Source of the DNA: Drosophila miranda
Lineage: Eukaryota > Arthropoda > Insecta > Diptera > Drosophilidae
NCBI RefSeq assembly: GCF_003369915.1
Contig: NC_046676.1
Location: 8,277,501-8,341,500 of the forward strand
Direction of reading: 5' to 3'
Length of the DNA stretch: 64,000 nucleotides
This document shows positions 11,447-23,600 of the stretch, piece by piece. A model generated the notes under the pieces. It had not been told where the DNA came from. It did not search any database and worked only from the letters and a program-made list of their open reading frames with translations. The position numbers and the translations under genes are program-made. Every line of letters begins with the position of its first letter. Position 1 is the first letter of the stretch.

Positions 11447-14400
11447 TTACAAGCACTCCGCCAGCGGCGGCTTCTCAATGGGCGGCGAAGGCCCCGAAAC
11501 GGAAACCATTGGCACGGCGCTGATCATCGGCTTGATTATCTTCAGCCCCAATCCCAGGTTCTTGGGGCTGCTATGCGGCGATGAGGAGGCTGTCGACGAG
11601 CGCTGGTGCACCAGAACTCGTGGCTTGGCCTCGATGGCAAAGCTGGGCGAGGATGAGGCGGAAACTGTGGCAGTGGCGTTGGCACTGGCCAGCAGCGGTA
11701 CATGTACCAGCTCCTCCACCGTCTCCGCCGAGTCATGCGATTCGTGCACAACGGCAGCGGCGTCGCTGTGAATCAGAGCAGCGGTCGAATGCGTATCGGC
11801 GTCGTCGTCCTGCATGTACGGAGGCGGCGCCTCAAGCGAAATGCTGCCCACAATCATGTTGGCCGTGGTGATGGCAGCCGAGCGGGCTAATAGGCTTGTC
11901 ACAGCTGTGCCCGATGGCTTGGCATCGTGGATCACCGGGAGACGGAGCAGTTCCCCTCCGGTTCCGCACTCCCTCAGCTCGATGTCGTTGCTGTCCTGTG
12001 ACAGATTCTGATGCTTGTCGGCGTCGTCATCGGTTCGCCACTGCCGGAGGCTCTTCTACAGGACAAGAAGGACCTTAGAATTGACTTCGAATAGTTTCGT
12101 GTAGTTACCTTTCTGCCATTGTCCGTGATGTTCTCCGCACTCTTGGCCTTCCGGCAAAGCACACTCTGGGAGCCGTGGCGGCGCAGGAACTCAATCGAGT
12201 CGAATCCGCGACCCTCCGACGACACGAATATGGCCGAATTGATGCGACTCCGTGTGCAGCGCTCCGATATGGATGTGGAGTGCTCCTCGGCCAGCATGTG
12301 GATGTGCTGCAATGGAAAGAGTGTCAGTAAGGGCCTCGACAGGGTGGTCCGCTGGTTCTGCTCAAGGTTCTTACGCGGCTATTGCAGTGCAACGGTGGGT
12401 TTGCGTTGGCACAGTCACTGCTGTCGAACTGCGCCACCAAAGGAGAGCGGAGGAACGCACAGAAATAAACAGATAGAGAGATAGGAAAGAGTAGAGAGGA
12501 GAAAGTGTCACAGTCTTGCTCGGCAATCGGGGAAAAAGATTTACACACTCAGAACACAGAAACATAAGCCTGGGCACCGGTCGTCCTCACACGGCCGTCT
12601 GCCACGTCTCGAACAACTGACCTTCAGACCTTCAGAGTCCTACAGCCAGCAACAGCAACAGCAACAACAACAACAAGAGCAAGCGAAAAGCGTGGGAGCG
12701 GTGGCGGTGACGCCTCTACCTAACAACTACAAAGATACTTTTACGAAGCCAGGAAATGCAGATGCTGTGGCGATTGCGATGGTGTCTACGTATGCTGTGA
12801 GAGAGGTGAGGAAGTGTGCGGCGCCAGGATCAGATCCATTTCATTGCTACAATTGATAACTGTTCTTCTGTACAGGTGTTTGTGTTTGTTGCATGTGTGT
12901 TGGTGTGTTTGGTTGCAGGTGCGATTGGTGGCAGTTGGTGCTTGGCGCTGACTCAAAGCGACGGCAAACACACACACGGGTGCAAGTCGATCGTGCAATT
13001 ATCGAGATCGTTATCGAAACGAGCGAAACGGTTCTTGCTGCAGTCTGAATTTGAATTTGAATTTGAATTTGTTTTTGCATTTCGAAACAAAATCCGTGCA
13101 CCAAGCTGTTTGTGTGGGAACGACTTACGCTGGCCGGCTCGCTGTAGTTGCTGTGGATGAGCACGGACGAATCGGTGCGTATGGTGTCGCTGGCCACCAT
13201 ACTCTGGTACTTCTGCAACTGCAGGCGGGATGAGCTGCGGCTGACGTCGCGCGAGCCCTCCCGACTGCGATCGGCACAAGAGTACTGTCGCCGGTACTGG
13301 CGCCGCCGTCGTCCTGCGTTGATGGAGGACGAACAGCTGGTTGGGCCACTGGCTCCCATGCTCTGGCCCATGCCGACTGGGCCGAAGCCGGCTGCATTGT
13401 AATCAGCGCATGCCAGCGTTCGAGGCAGTGCCGGAGGCGGGCGAAAGTAACTGGGATCGTAGCTGAACTGCCGCCGGCGCCACTGATCGTACTGTCGGTA
13501 GTGGCTTAAGAGGCGTCGGCGACGCAGGATCAGCTGCTTCTTGGCCTCGAGTACATCGTTCTCCTCCACAAAGGTCCGCTCCTGCGAGTTCTTCAATATG
13601 CTACGCTGCTGGGCGAACTTCCGCTGTTTGCTGGCGCCCGCCTGCAGTGGCAGGATGCGCTGGGGAGGAGCGGACAGCAGGTCCCTTTCCCTCTCCCGTT
13701 GCAGCAGATGCTGGTTCTCGTTCTCCTTGGCCAACCCCTCATCGGCATCGGCATCGACATCGGGTTCCTCCGGCGCGGTGTGGCTGTCCAGGCTGTCCAC
13801 ATTCTGCAGCACACTGGCCCCCACAATCGACTGATTGTCGACGCTGGGTCCGCGGACATACGTGTTGATGGGCGTTCCATGATTATGGCCATGGCCGTGG
13901 CTGGCCGCAGCACTTACTGCCGAGGAGGCCGCTTCGCGGTGCGCTGGTTGCTAGCTCTCGACATCCGCCTTGTGCAGCAGGGCGAACTGACAGCCGCAGT
14001 CGCGCTCCAGCTCCCGTCGCGGATACTGGAAGCAGCGATCGAACAGTCCGCAGCCCTCGCAGCGGGGCAGGCACTGCCGTGAGAGCAATACCCAGAAAAA
14101 CCAAAAGAAGGCGGCAGGCGGCACGAGCAGTGTCGGCAGGGCAGGGCGGGCGAGAGCGAAGTGAAAGTAAGGAACGTTTTGTCAGTGATTTCATTGGATA
14201 GCTCGAACCTGAACAGCAAAGCTCAAAACCAAAACCAAAACCGCTAAATGCAATAAATATGTATAGTAGTAGATCTAGGGAATGTGTGGATAAGACGAGT
14301 CAAAGATTGAAGTGTTCTGGGCTCTGGGTATTGCAGGATGCCTATGGCGACCCGACCTGGGCTCAACGAATCTAAGTGGAATCTAAAGCTAAGATTATGC

Positions 14401-17400
14401 ATTCGCGGCCTTCTTTCGTCGCACGGAATCGATAAGGGTTGAGACTAGGGTCAGTTCTCTACGTTTAAAAAAGCCAAAATCAATACGAAACTAGCAGGTA
14501 GCAAGTGCCATTCCTTTAAAGCAAATCATAAGAATAATCTACAGCAGTCTATAAAGTCTGCTGGATAGACTCCGGAACATCTTCTTTGTTTTCGATTATG
14601 GTCGTGGTTGGGAGAAAGCTTTCTAAAGTAGGAGATCAGGGTCAGGGTCAGGGTCAGGTCAGGGGATAGACAAACTCCACGAACAGTTTTTCTGGTTGAA
14701 TTGAATTGTTTGCTGGGGAGCGGGCGGGCGGGCGGGCGGTCGGGCGGGTGCACGAGATAAAAGGAAACGGTGTACGTAGTTCAATAAGAGTCAAATGTTT
14801 ACTTGAGTTTGATGCATAGAAAAAAGCTAATTAAATGCAAAAATATTTTGGTTCATACATATTGCAAGTAGTTTGAAGAATTTGTTAGTTTTGAATACCT
14901 TGACAAAGAAATCGGGGTGTAGGTTCTAAAAATGAAGCATAACAGAAATGAAACATAGATAAGTTCTTCGCGAATATGATGGGATCCACAACAAGACGCG
15001 AGCGACTCGAATCTCTGGGAGAATCCCACACGTACACACAACTAGCCCCAACCATGCCCCCGTCTGGTGTGGCGAAATTCCGTGGATGCGTACCTGATGC
15101 GAGTGCTGGCCATTGCAGCCGCCGGCGCTGCACACCCCCGTGCCCGGCACCTTGAGCTGTTCGTGCTTGTAGTCCGGCTGGTAGGGCAGCAGCATCCGGA
15201 TCTTGCCCCATCGATTGAAGAACAGAGCTATGGCGCCGGCCCACACCATCAGCACGATCAGCACAATGCCGATTTCCACACCGCGTATCTGTTTATACAT
15301 AAATCGATTTGATGTGATTATATACTAAAACTCGTTCTTTTGCTGATCTTACAGTGGGCAACTCTCGGGTCGTGCTGTGCGTCAGTGTGTTGGTGGCCGT
15401 GGAGGTCACATCATCGCCAAAGATGCTTCCGTTTCCCGTTGCGTTCCGGCCACTGGCATTGCCATTGCCGTTCCCAAAGATGCCAGGCGGAAAGTCCTGC
15501 TCTGTGGTGTTCCTTGGCAGATCTGCAGGCGGATTAGCGGAAATATCCCGTATTTATCTATTTGTGTGCCGATTGAATCTATAAGATACTCACCCAGGGT
15601 CCGGAACTTGATTTGGCCACGGCTGCGATACTTCTTGCCCTGCCAGATGGCCGTCACGACCAGGGAGTACTGTGTGCTGGGCAATAGTCGATCCAGGACA
15701 ATGGCCTCGCTGCTACCGGCAACGTCCTGTACAACCCTGTAACTTAAATTAATTCAATTACCACTCTCGAATGGCAACTAAGGGACGGGGCGGTGAACGG
15801 TGCGGTAGGATAGTGCATTCTGTATGCGTGTGTGTCTTTTTGCTGCTAATTGACCAACTACAACAAACCCAGGCGTGATATATGAGGCCGCCGGTACGTG
15901 TGCGTAATTACAGCATTGGCCAATATTTCACTTTGTCACTTTCCGCCAGAACAGAATACCCCACATGTCCTAGATTTTGCCAATCGAGAGAGCTCACATT
16001 ACACACCAGAGCCGAGCTGTGTCCTGCCTTCTAAATTATCCTGCCCTCTACTCGCCGCCCTGCAAGTGCGTGGCCTAGAAAAGTGGCCAGACCTCGGCTT
16101 TGTCTCCCATTACTATGGCCGCCGCCACAACAGTCTGACAAATGATTCATTATTCATACATACTACTCCATATTGTACATACATACTATAGCAGCTTACA
16201 CACACTCGTATCCCTACAACACCAGTACATTTCCATCCCAATGGTACCCAGAGGAACTAAAGACCAAACAGGAGTTGCCCGCATTTCGCTTGTTCCGATT
16301 TCAGACAAAACAAAAACAGCGCCATACTCGTACAAGTAAACATTAATGTTAAAAGCCAGGACACCTGACGACCAATTAAATACGGAAATATATTTAATGG
16401 GAATCCTGAAGCTAGAGATCGATCTAGTGCCGAGGTTCCGACCATATCCGACCGTAGCCATATCCGTTTGACCATTAGTCAGAATAGCATCATCTTCAGG
16501 CCGATGAAAATGTCTCTGTACGAGTAAGCTGCTTATTCGGCTGATACCATTTTAAGCAGATAGTCATCTCTGAGCCCGTACTGTTGGCTCATTATAAATT
16601 AATGAATTACCTCCATCCAGGGGCTAAATACACACACATAATTGATTCGAGATTCTGGGCGGCTGGCTCCATACATTGCCACACAGCTAATAGACTCGAG
16701 GCCCCCGGGCAAATGGAAATTGGGCCGTTTTATGCAAACATCAGCCATATGTGACATGGCCAGGCGTTGTCTAAAGTTTCCCAGTTATACTTGAGCATGT
16801 GGCGACGCCTGGGGCAAATCAAGTTTAATCCTCCCCCTTCCGCTCGCTAGTCGCTGTGTTTGGAAGTCGCTTATTATCCACAATTTAAGCACACGCCATG
16901 GCTTCAATTCTGTTCTGGGCGGATCCCGTACCCTTTTCTTGTCCTTAAATGGCATTAGAAATGCACGTGAATTTCCAGCAGCACGAAGGAGTTTTCTCAA
17001 TTTCATGATGTTCTTTGCTTAGCTTTTCCTTCCTCGCCTCTCACTCGTTGGCAATATCCTTTTTACTGCCGGCTTGGGCTTTGGCCAAGTTTTATGAGCA
17101 CTCGCAAAGGTGCACAAAATATTTACTCGCGTATGAATTTCTTTTTATGTTTCAATTTTCATATGTATTTATTTTTTCTGGTTTTATTAATAAATAATCA
17201 GTTTACAGGCCAGTGAATCCCATTCGAATGAGTCGTTCGCCCCGATCCCTGTACATTTCTGGAACTCCACAGTGGCTTTCCGATATGTAAAAACAAACGT
17301 GTCACATATGTGGGGTGAAATAGTAGCTGTTCTGTTCTTATTAAATAACTTATGATGTACAAAGTGCACGCTCCTAAGCTTTACTCTAGGCCGGATGTTC

Positions 17401-20400
17401 CTTCTGTTTCTGTGGGTGGAGTGGTGACATCGGAGGTCTGCTAGGTCCCTCTAGTCAGAATTTTTAGTTGAGTTTTCCTAGAACAACATGACTTTGAGGG
17501 CTTTTCCTATTTGCATGGAATTCGAAATGCAATGAAAATTCCGCATACGCCCCTTGGGACAGTTCCATCAATGTCTAATGAAGGATATCTGCTTATCACG
17601 GACGTTCCCAAGACAAATAACTTCTATGGAAAGATAATGGATACAGGGATTAGGCTTAGGGATTACCTCTGCAATACGAGTACTCGTTTCGTGAACCACG
17701 TACAAATCAGGTTTATGGTCGGTACATATAGTATGTTCTCCGTTTCTGTCCATGTTGCCATGGACTTGTATGGCTTATACTGGAAAAATGTATGTGGTCA
17801 TCGGAGAGACAGTTGGGGGGGAGGCGGCGCACATGCCTTATCTGCTTTGACGTGCCACAAAAGCTACGTGTATGTGTACCTGAAGCACTTTTATGTGGGC
17901 CTGGTCCTTGACATTTCAATTTTAATAATGTCAAATTGGCTCTAAAGGAATTGATAACGATAAATGAATATAATCTAGGGCACAGGGCTATTTATTGATT
18001 GGTGTTCACCAACTGTCTGCCCCAGACCCCCCCAGTACCTCCTTCGGTGGGACAGTAATTGTTATTAATTATTATTGTTATTGATGGTGCTTGACATGCT
18101 TGGACATATTGAACTCAACCTCAACTCGAACCTTTGCCTCTCACAGGACCCATTGTTCGTCAAGAATTTCATAAAACCACTTAGTAATTTGGAGCATGTA
18201 TGGGACACTGAGAGAAATGGCTTAATAAGTTCTGAAACATCAAAAATGACAACATTCCAACATATAATTTTGGACTTGATTTTTTCTTCGAGTGTAGGGG
18301 AAAGGTAAAAGTCGCCGCACGAGTGTGTTGGTGGAAAAATGTCTAGGACAAAAGTTTAGTGCGCCACTCGACTCGAGCTAGAGCCAGAGCTAGAGCCAGA
18401 ACCAGAACCAGGGCCAAAACCAGAGCCCGGATCCGTCGACTCACCGTCAACGTGTCTATGTACATACTAATCATACATTATTCACGGCCACAATTTACTC
18501 GAAAAACGGTAGGAAGATAGAACTAACAACGAATAGTACACCGCACCGCAACGGCCCGGCCCGGCCCGGCCCGGCCCACCATAATGACTGGCTGACTGAC
18601 GGAAGTGGGTAATACACCAAAAATCGATACGAAAGAAACACAAAAATTAAAAACAAACTCACTTATAAATAATGACCAGTGGAACAAGAAGCCGAAATAA
18701 AGTCCTAGTTTTTGTAATACAATTTTTGACATAGGCGTGAACTTTATGGAAGAACAGCAGCGGGGCAATAACTACAACAACATCAATGCTTTGGCATTGG
18801 AATGGACGGCAGTAAAAGACAAAAAAAAACACGCTTGCACACACACACACACGCAATGTGAGCCGTTAAATTGAAAAAGAACAAAAGAACACAGCTTGGC
18901 TACTGGTCTGCGCGGACTGTGCGGACTGCAGCAGTCAAAAAGTGAAAAAGTCGAGCACTTAAGTTATTACACGGCATGCCAGCCACCAAACGGTGCTAAA
19001 GCCCAGCATTCCCATTCTGTGAGCACTAGTCGGAGCGGAAGTGCTTAGTTTGTAGTCGAAATATGCAGCCCATTCCGGCAATCCACCACTCTCTCTCTCT
19101 CTCTCTAACTGTTTCACTGTGTGTTCCTGGCGCCACGCAGGCGATGAGAAGCAGCAACAGCAACAGCAATCAGCAAGGGAGCAGCAAGTGTGAGAGATGG
19201 TGTGAGAGCGGCGATGAGTGCATGGTGATGGTGATGCGGGAGGAGTAGAGGGGAGTGGAGTGAAGGCAAGACAGCTGCAGTTGAGCAAAATTATTACGGT
19301 AAATCATCGAAAATATTGCATTCGTACGAGAGAGCACGAGAGCACGAGAGCGAGTTAAATGGCACACAGCAACAAAGTCTCAAAGAAATGTTCGCTCTAC
19401 TCTTTACACATAAACACACATTAAATACATATATACTGTATGTATGTACATACATATGTACTTGCTCTACGGCTAACTCCCTTTTTCGGTGCTCCTTCTA
19501 GTCAGTTCTTTTGTTGGCTTTTGTTTTAAATAACTTTGCTGCAAGTACACGCGGCTTTTGTTTTTCTTTTTGGCCTGCATTCGCGGTCAAATTGGCCTTA
19601 ACTTTCCTATTTTGTTTTTCTTTGGTTTTTCTTTCTCTGTTGGTTTACTTGGGCCGTTATTTAGCTCATGGCCATATGCCACACAGACACACAGGCACGC
19701 AAAGTAACACACTTACACACTTGCACACGCACACACAGCTCTTGACTGACCGCTGCCACCTCCGCCTCCGGCTCACCCCGCGGTCTGTCCCGCCTGTCAA
19801 TTGCATACAAAATACATATTTTACTTGTTCCCTGCATAAATGCACTTGACTTGCCGCCTCTTCGGCTCTGCCCCTGCACCTTCAGCGCGTCAGTTACATT
19901 TGAAGTGTACTCTGGCGTTATTTAGCCTAGTCAAGTGGGTAGATTGAGTTCTTGCTTTGTTAGTGGTACCTACCTGTCGTCCGTCGGCTTGTACGTCACG
20001 ATGTACCTCTCGATGGGATGTGCCTTCAGGTCGATTTGCGTTTGCCATGACACCCGTACCGCAGTGGGCGTCAGAAAGGTTACGGTTATGTTCTCCGGCG
20101 TAGCGGGAATGGTGCCTATTATAATAATAATTGCTTGTTATTATCCGATTATCCTTGTAAATTATGTAAATGCGAAGCACCACAACTACGCAGCTAAGTT
20201 TATGTGCCTAAGGAATGGGATAATCAGATAAGCTCAAGTTTTATTGAGAAACTTGAGTAATATGAACTTCTACTTTATGGCTTGCAGTGGGAAAAATAAA
20301 AACCCTGATCGTTGCAAGCAAGGGGCTTTCTACTCTACTACTCTAGGGCTTTCTGGGAGGCAATGCGTCATCTTATATGAGCATTGAACCATTTCGTCCC

Positions 20401-20611
20401 TCCCTGTTTATGCCAAATGAAAGTAAGTAACATTTACACCTAGGAATAAAAGAATAACTCACTACAAGATTGCCCTAAATTGTTTTACCCTTGTTTTACT
20501 CTTAAACAGAACTTAGACTTAAACATGGAATTAACTTAAATTTGAGATGTGTTTGTTGTACTCACCCGCCAGGCAGGCATTAACAAACAGCACGGCTATG
20601 AGTACAAGCAT
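11447..20611 (-). CDS. FNDC4/FNDC5-like membrane protein with candidate stop-codon readthrough
   Basis: Eight coding exons on the minus strand join in phase: 20611-20566, 20115-19974, 15736-15594, 15522-15353, 15288-15094, 14073-13129, 12306-12109 and 12055-11447. The order is a signal peptide (MLVLIAVLFVNACLA), one fibronectin III domain over exons 2-3 (TPENITVTF ... VSWQTQ ... IERYIVTYKP), an N-glycosylation-rich stalk, and a transmembrane helix (IGIVLIVLMVWAGAIALFF). The helix closely resembles the WAGVIALF helix of FNDC4/FNDC5, the irisin-precursor family. A Cys-rich juxtamembrane segment follows (CLPRCEGCGLFDRCFQYP). TAG at 13953-13951 ends a 272-aa protein. The frame then stays open for 274 codons in the same exon and on through two more exons (542 codons in all) to TAA at 11447-11449. 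I do not know the fly gene name. Confidence 0.8.
12110..13128 (-). other. Introns 6 and 7 of the FNDC-like gene (with part of exon 7 between)
   Basis: This covers the intron at 12307-13128, the exon at 12109-12306 and the start of the short intron 12056-12108. The 822-bp intron holds a five-fold GAATTT hexamer run near 13045-13072 and CAACAG/CAACAA triplet runs near 12646-12680. Nothing else was recognised. Confidence 0.5.
13951..13953 (-). other. In-frame UAG with C next (readthrough site candidate)
   Basis: The codons before it read DVES, then TAG, then CAA CCA GCG. It lies inside a 945-nt exon that has no other stop and ends at a consensus donor (AGC then GTAAGT at 13128). A donor-like GTAAGTG lies 33 nt after the TAG, in frame. 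The TAG could itself serve as an AG acceptor in the right phase, but its polypyrimidine tract is poor. Confidence 0.6.
14074..15093 (-). other. Intron 5 of the FNDC-like gene with minisatellite tracts
   Basis: Noncoding. It holds GGTCAG/GGGTCA repeats (about 14636-14662) and a GGGC-unit run (about 14718-14748) with G-quadruplex potential on the plus strand. Confidence 0.6.
15737..19973 (-). other. Large intron 2 of the FNDC-like gene
   Basis: A 4.2-kb intron splits the FNIII domain. It contains a GAGCCA/GAACCA hexamer run (about 18372-18428), GGCCC repeats (about 18552-18578), a CT run (about 19090-19106) and CA-rich tracts. A 144-codon open stretch at 17511-17945 looks accidental. No nested gene was recognised. 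Confidence 0.6.
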
Positions 20612-23600
20612 GGTTGCGTATGATTCTGTTCTGTGGCTGTCGCTGGGTCTCTGCTGTTGCTTTTGTTTCTGCTTTGTGGGGGGATTCCTCTTGCTCTTCC
20701 TGTTTTCCTCTTTGCTAAGGTTTCCGCTTGCTGTTGCTGTTGCTGCGGTTCTCTTGCCTTTGGTTGATTTATTTTAAAAATAATCTAACTAAACATAAAA
20801 ATCAGTCTTGCTTTGTCACGCACACACACACACACACACACAGAGACACGCTTGTGTGTGACACTTGTTTAGTTCGAATTGTATTTCTGCTGAAGTTATC
20901 CTCAGTTTGTGGCCGGCTACTCTTCTAATTGACTTTGCCAATGACATTTGCATCTGGCTGTTGTTTCCTCTACCAGCGCCTTGCTCGTTCTGATATTTAT
21001 GCCCTTTTTCCCTAGACAAAGAGAGAGTGAGTGGTATTTATGCGTGTATATTTTTATAACACATTTTATGGAGCTCTGGGGTGGGTCTCGGTCTCTGTCG
21101 TTCTTTGTCTGCGCCTCTGTCTCTGCTGAAGCGTCATCGAATCGCATTTGATGAACGTTTCGATAGTGTGACAGAGGGAGCGAGCTGGCAGATGGTGGGA
21201 GGTGAGCAATAGGAGCAGGGCAGGAGTTCGATTGCGAGTGCGAGTGCGAGAGAGCTAGGGAATATTCCAACGGTTCCTTGCCGTTAGCTGTTTCTGTGTC
21301 GTGCTTGCTCGTTCCTGTTCAACTGGGGAATTATTCACATTGCGTTTGACTCTTTATTTTGTTGTTTCTGCGGCTTGTGTTATTATTCTCTGCTGCTGTT
21401 GCTGTTGCTCCTGGCTCGACTTTATAAAAATCAATAAAAAGCGACTTTCTGTCTGACAGCCGCTGATTTGGATGGTGGCTCTAGCCCCCAAAGTGCGGGA
21501 GTTTCGGTTTTTTGGGCAATCGCTGGAGGGAATGTTGCTCACGAAATTCATTCAATGAGACGGCGACGGAGGGCTCGCTCTGATGGTTGGCGGTAGGGCT
21601 GAGGGCGCGTCAACCGGCCACCTGTCGTCGCCGCCTGCTCCACCCACTGCTCGGTTTTTCCGGTGCTTCCTGCTCTCTCTCTCTCTCTCTCGCTCTCGTC
21701 CTTTTGTTCTTGTCGCATTTATTTGATTTTGTTAACAATTTTGGCATTGCTGCCAAACCATTTAGGAAACATTTTAGTCGTTCAAACGCTCTTGTTGCGC
21801 TTTGATTGGTCCCTTTCCCGTTCTCCTTCCGTTTTCCTCTCTCTCTTCTCTTTTCTGATTTGTTTTGTTTGTTTCCGCTTTTGTCGTTAATTATGCCCCG
21901 CCGCTGTTATTGCGGTACTTTCTCCGTTTTCCAGCTGGACTGTGGTGAGGAGCTGTAATAAATCAGAAATGGCATTAATGGCCAATGGCAAATATATGCA
22001 CATAAATTTGTATATTCTCGCATTTTCATATGTTTTGTATACGGATGATGTGAATTACCATTAATTATATTGTTCTGTGCGCTTTGTTCAATCACAATTA
22101 AGCTTGTATTCGATTCATTATTCATTAGCTCGGAGCCAAAGCGAATGTAAAGCATACTTTTTGGGGCACGGCTTTGCGTTTTTAATTGGCATTGCGCATA
22201 CGCCACACACAACTACCCGCCCCGATCCACCGCTAGTCCTCATGATACATAGCTCGTTTTCGGAGCCATAATCCCATATTCATCTGCCAAACAGACAATT
22301 CAATTTGCGCAATGCGTGTATTTGCCTTCCCCGATTCTGATGAAAACACACTACAATAGACGGCCCATTCAACCTGTTGTGATGATACACATTTGGACAA
22401 CTTTTGGGTTATTTGGGGAGCCAACAACAACAGCTATGGCCTCTAACATTCGCTCTGGCACAAGACATTCAAGTGAAACAAAGGCCTGGTATATTCTGAA
22501 AACATCGAACCCGAACAAATTTTATGGGCAACCGATGGGGCGAATTGACCATCAAATACTTGTATAGAAAGGACGAACTGAAGGAGCAAGAGCTTTGATG
22601 GGACAAGAAAGGCAACGCTGACGGCCAATCAGCTCCACAGCTTTACAAGTGTTGATTGGTTTTTTTTTTTTGGTGGTGGAGAGAGCTTTGAGGGTGGTAG
22701 AACCTTAGAGATTCAGTTTCAACTTTATCCACCAAGCAATGAACAAATCAAATCCCCTTAAGCTGCTTTTAATCTGAAAAGTGCCCAATTGTATCAAAGT
22801 TCTGCAGTAAAGATTTCCACTTTGGCCAAGAAAACATACGGAAAAGAAGTTTGTTGTTTGTCTGGCAAACTGGGAGATACTCTTACTATTGTATATATAT
22901 ATTCCAAAGTTATCAGTAAAACATTTTGTAACTGCCTCCTCCTCTCTTACCGCCCCCTGAAGTCGCACTCAGGCAAATGAATTTAGTGAGCAGCTGGCGT
23001 TGACTCAGAGTGTACTTAGCGGATAATTGAGAGTACTCGCCTGTCTATAGAGACATGCTTATCAGCAGCTCAAACTTTGACACTGACACCCCGCACCGCC
23101 TCCTGTCCCGCTGTACGCTGTCCCCATTACGCCTTATGACGAGGGCTGTCCAACCGCTCGATTCTCATTAAATTTATGCATTCAGCTTACATATTTCCCT
23201 CTGTTCTGCGTTTTTTTTGGTTGTTGGTTTGACCTTAAAACTTGTATGAACTTTCGACGCACACTTTGGCATGCTTGGTCCTGTCCGTCGGAGAAGAGAG
23301 ATATTCTAAGAGAATGTGTAATGCGTGTGCACACGCTCTGCAATTTAAATGATAATTTTGACAGAGAAAGAGAGCGGTACATAAAACGGTGAATTTGAAA
23401 ATTCCTCCCAATGTTTTCCTCATTAAAGAGCGGCACGCATCAAAATAAAGCCCGAAATTCTATTAGTGGTGACGCATGGTCGCAGAGTGGTTGGGGGGGT
23501 GGGGCGGGGGTGCGGGGCAGGATACGAGTGCATGCATTCGCGCAATGGGAAACAAGTAGGTGAAAGCCGTTATCGTAAAATGAAAATGGCGGCTAGTACG

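Noticed and set aside
12816-13160. 114-codon open frame with a hydrophobic start
   Set aside because: It spans an FNDC-like intron and exon on the opposite strand and includes the GAATTT repeat read as FEFEFE. A shadow of repeat and exon.
14719-14748. GGGC run considered as a protein-binding regulatory element
   Set aside because: A simple repeat in an intron with no supporting context.
17511-17945. 144-codon open frame on the plus strand
   Set aside because: It lies inside an FNDC-like intron, has no domain, biased composition or splice context, and its length is within chance for 64 kb.
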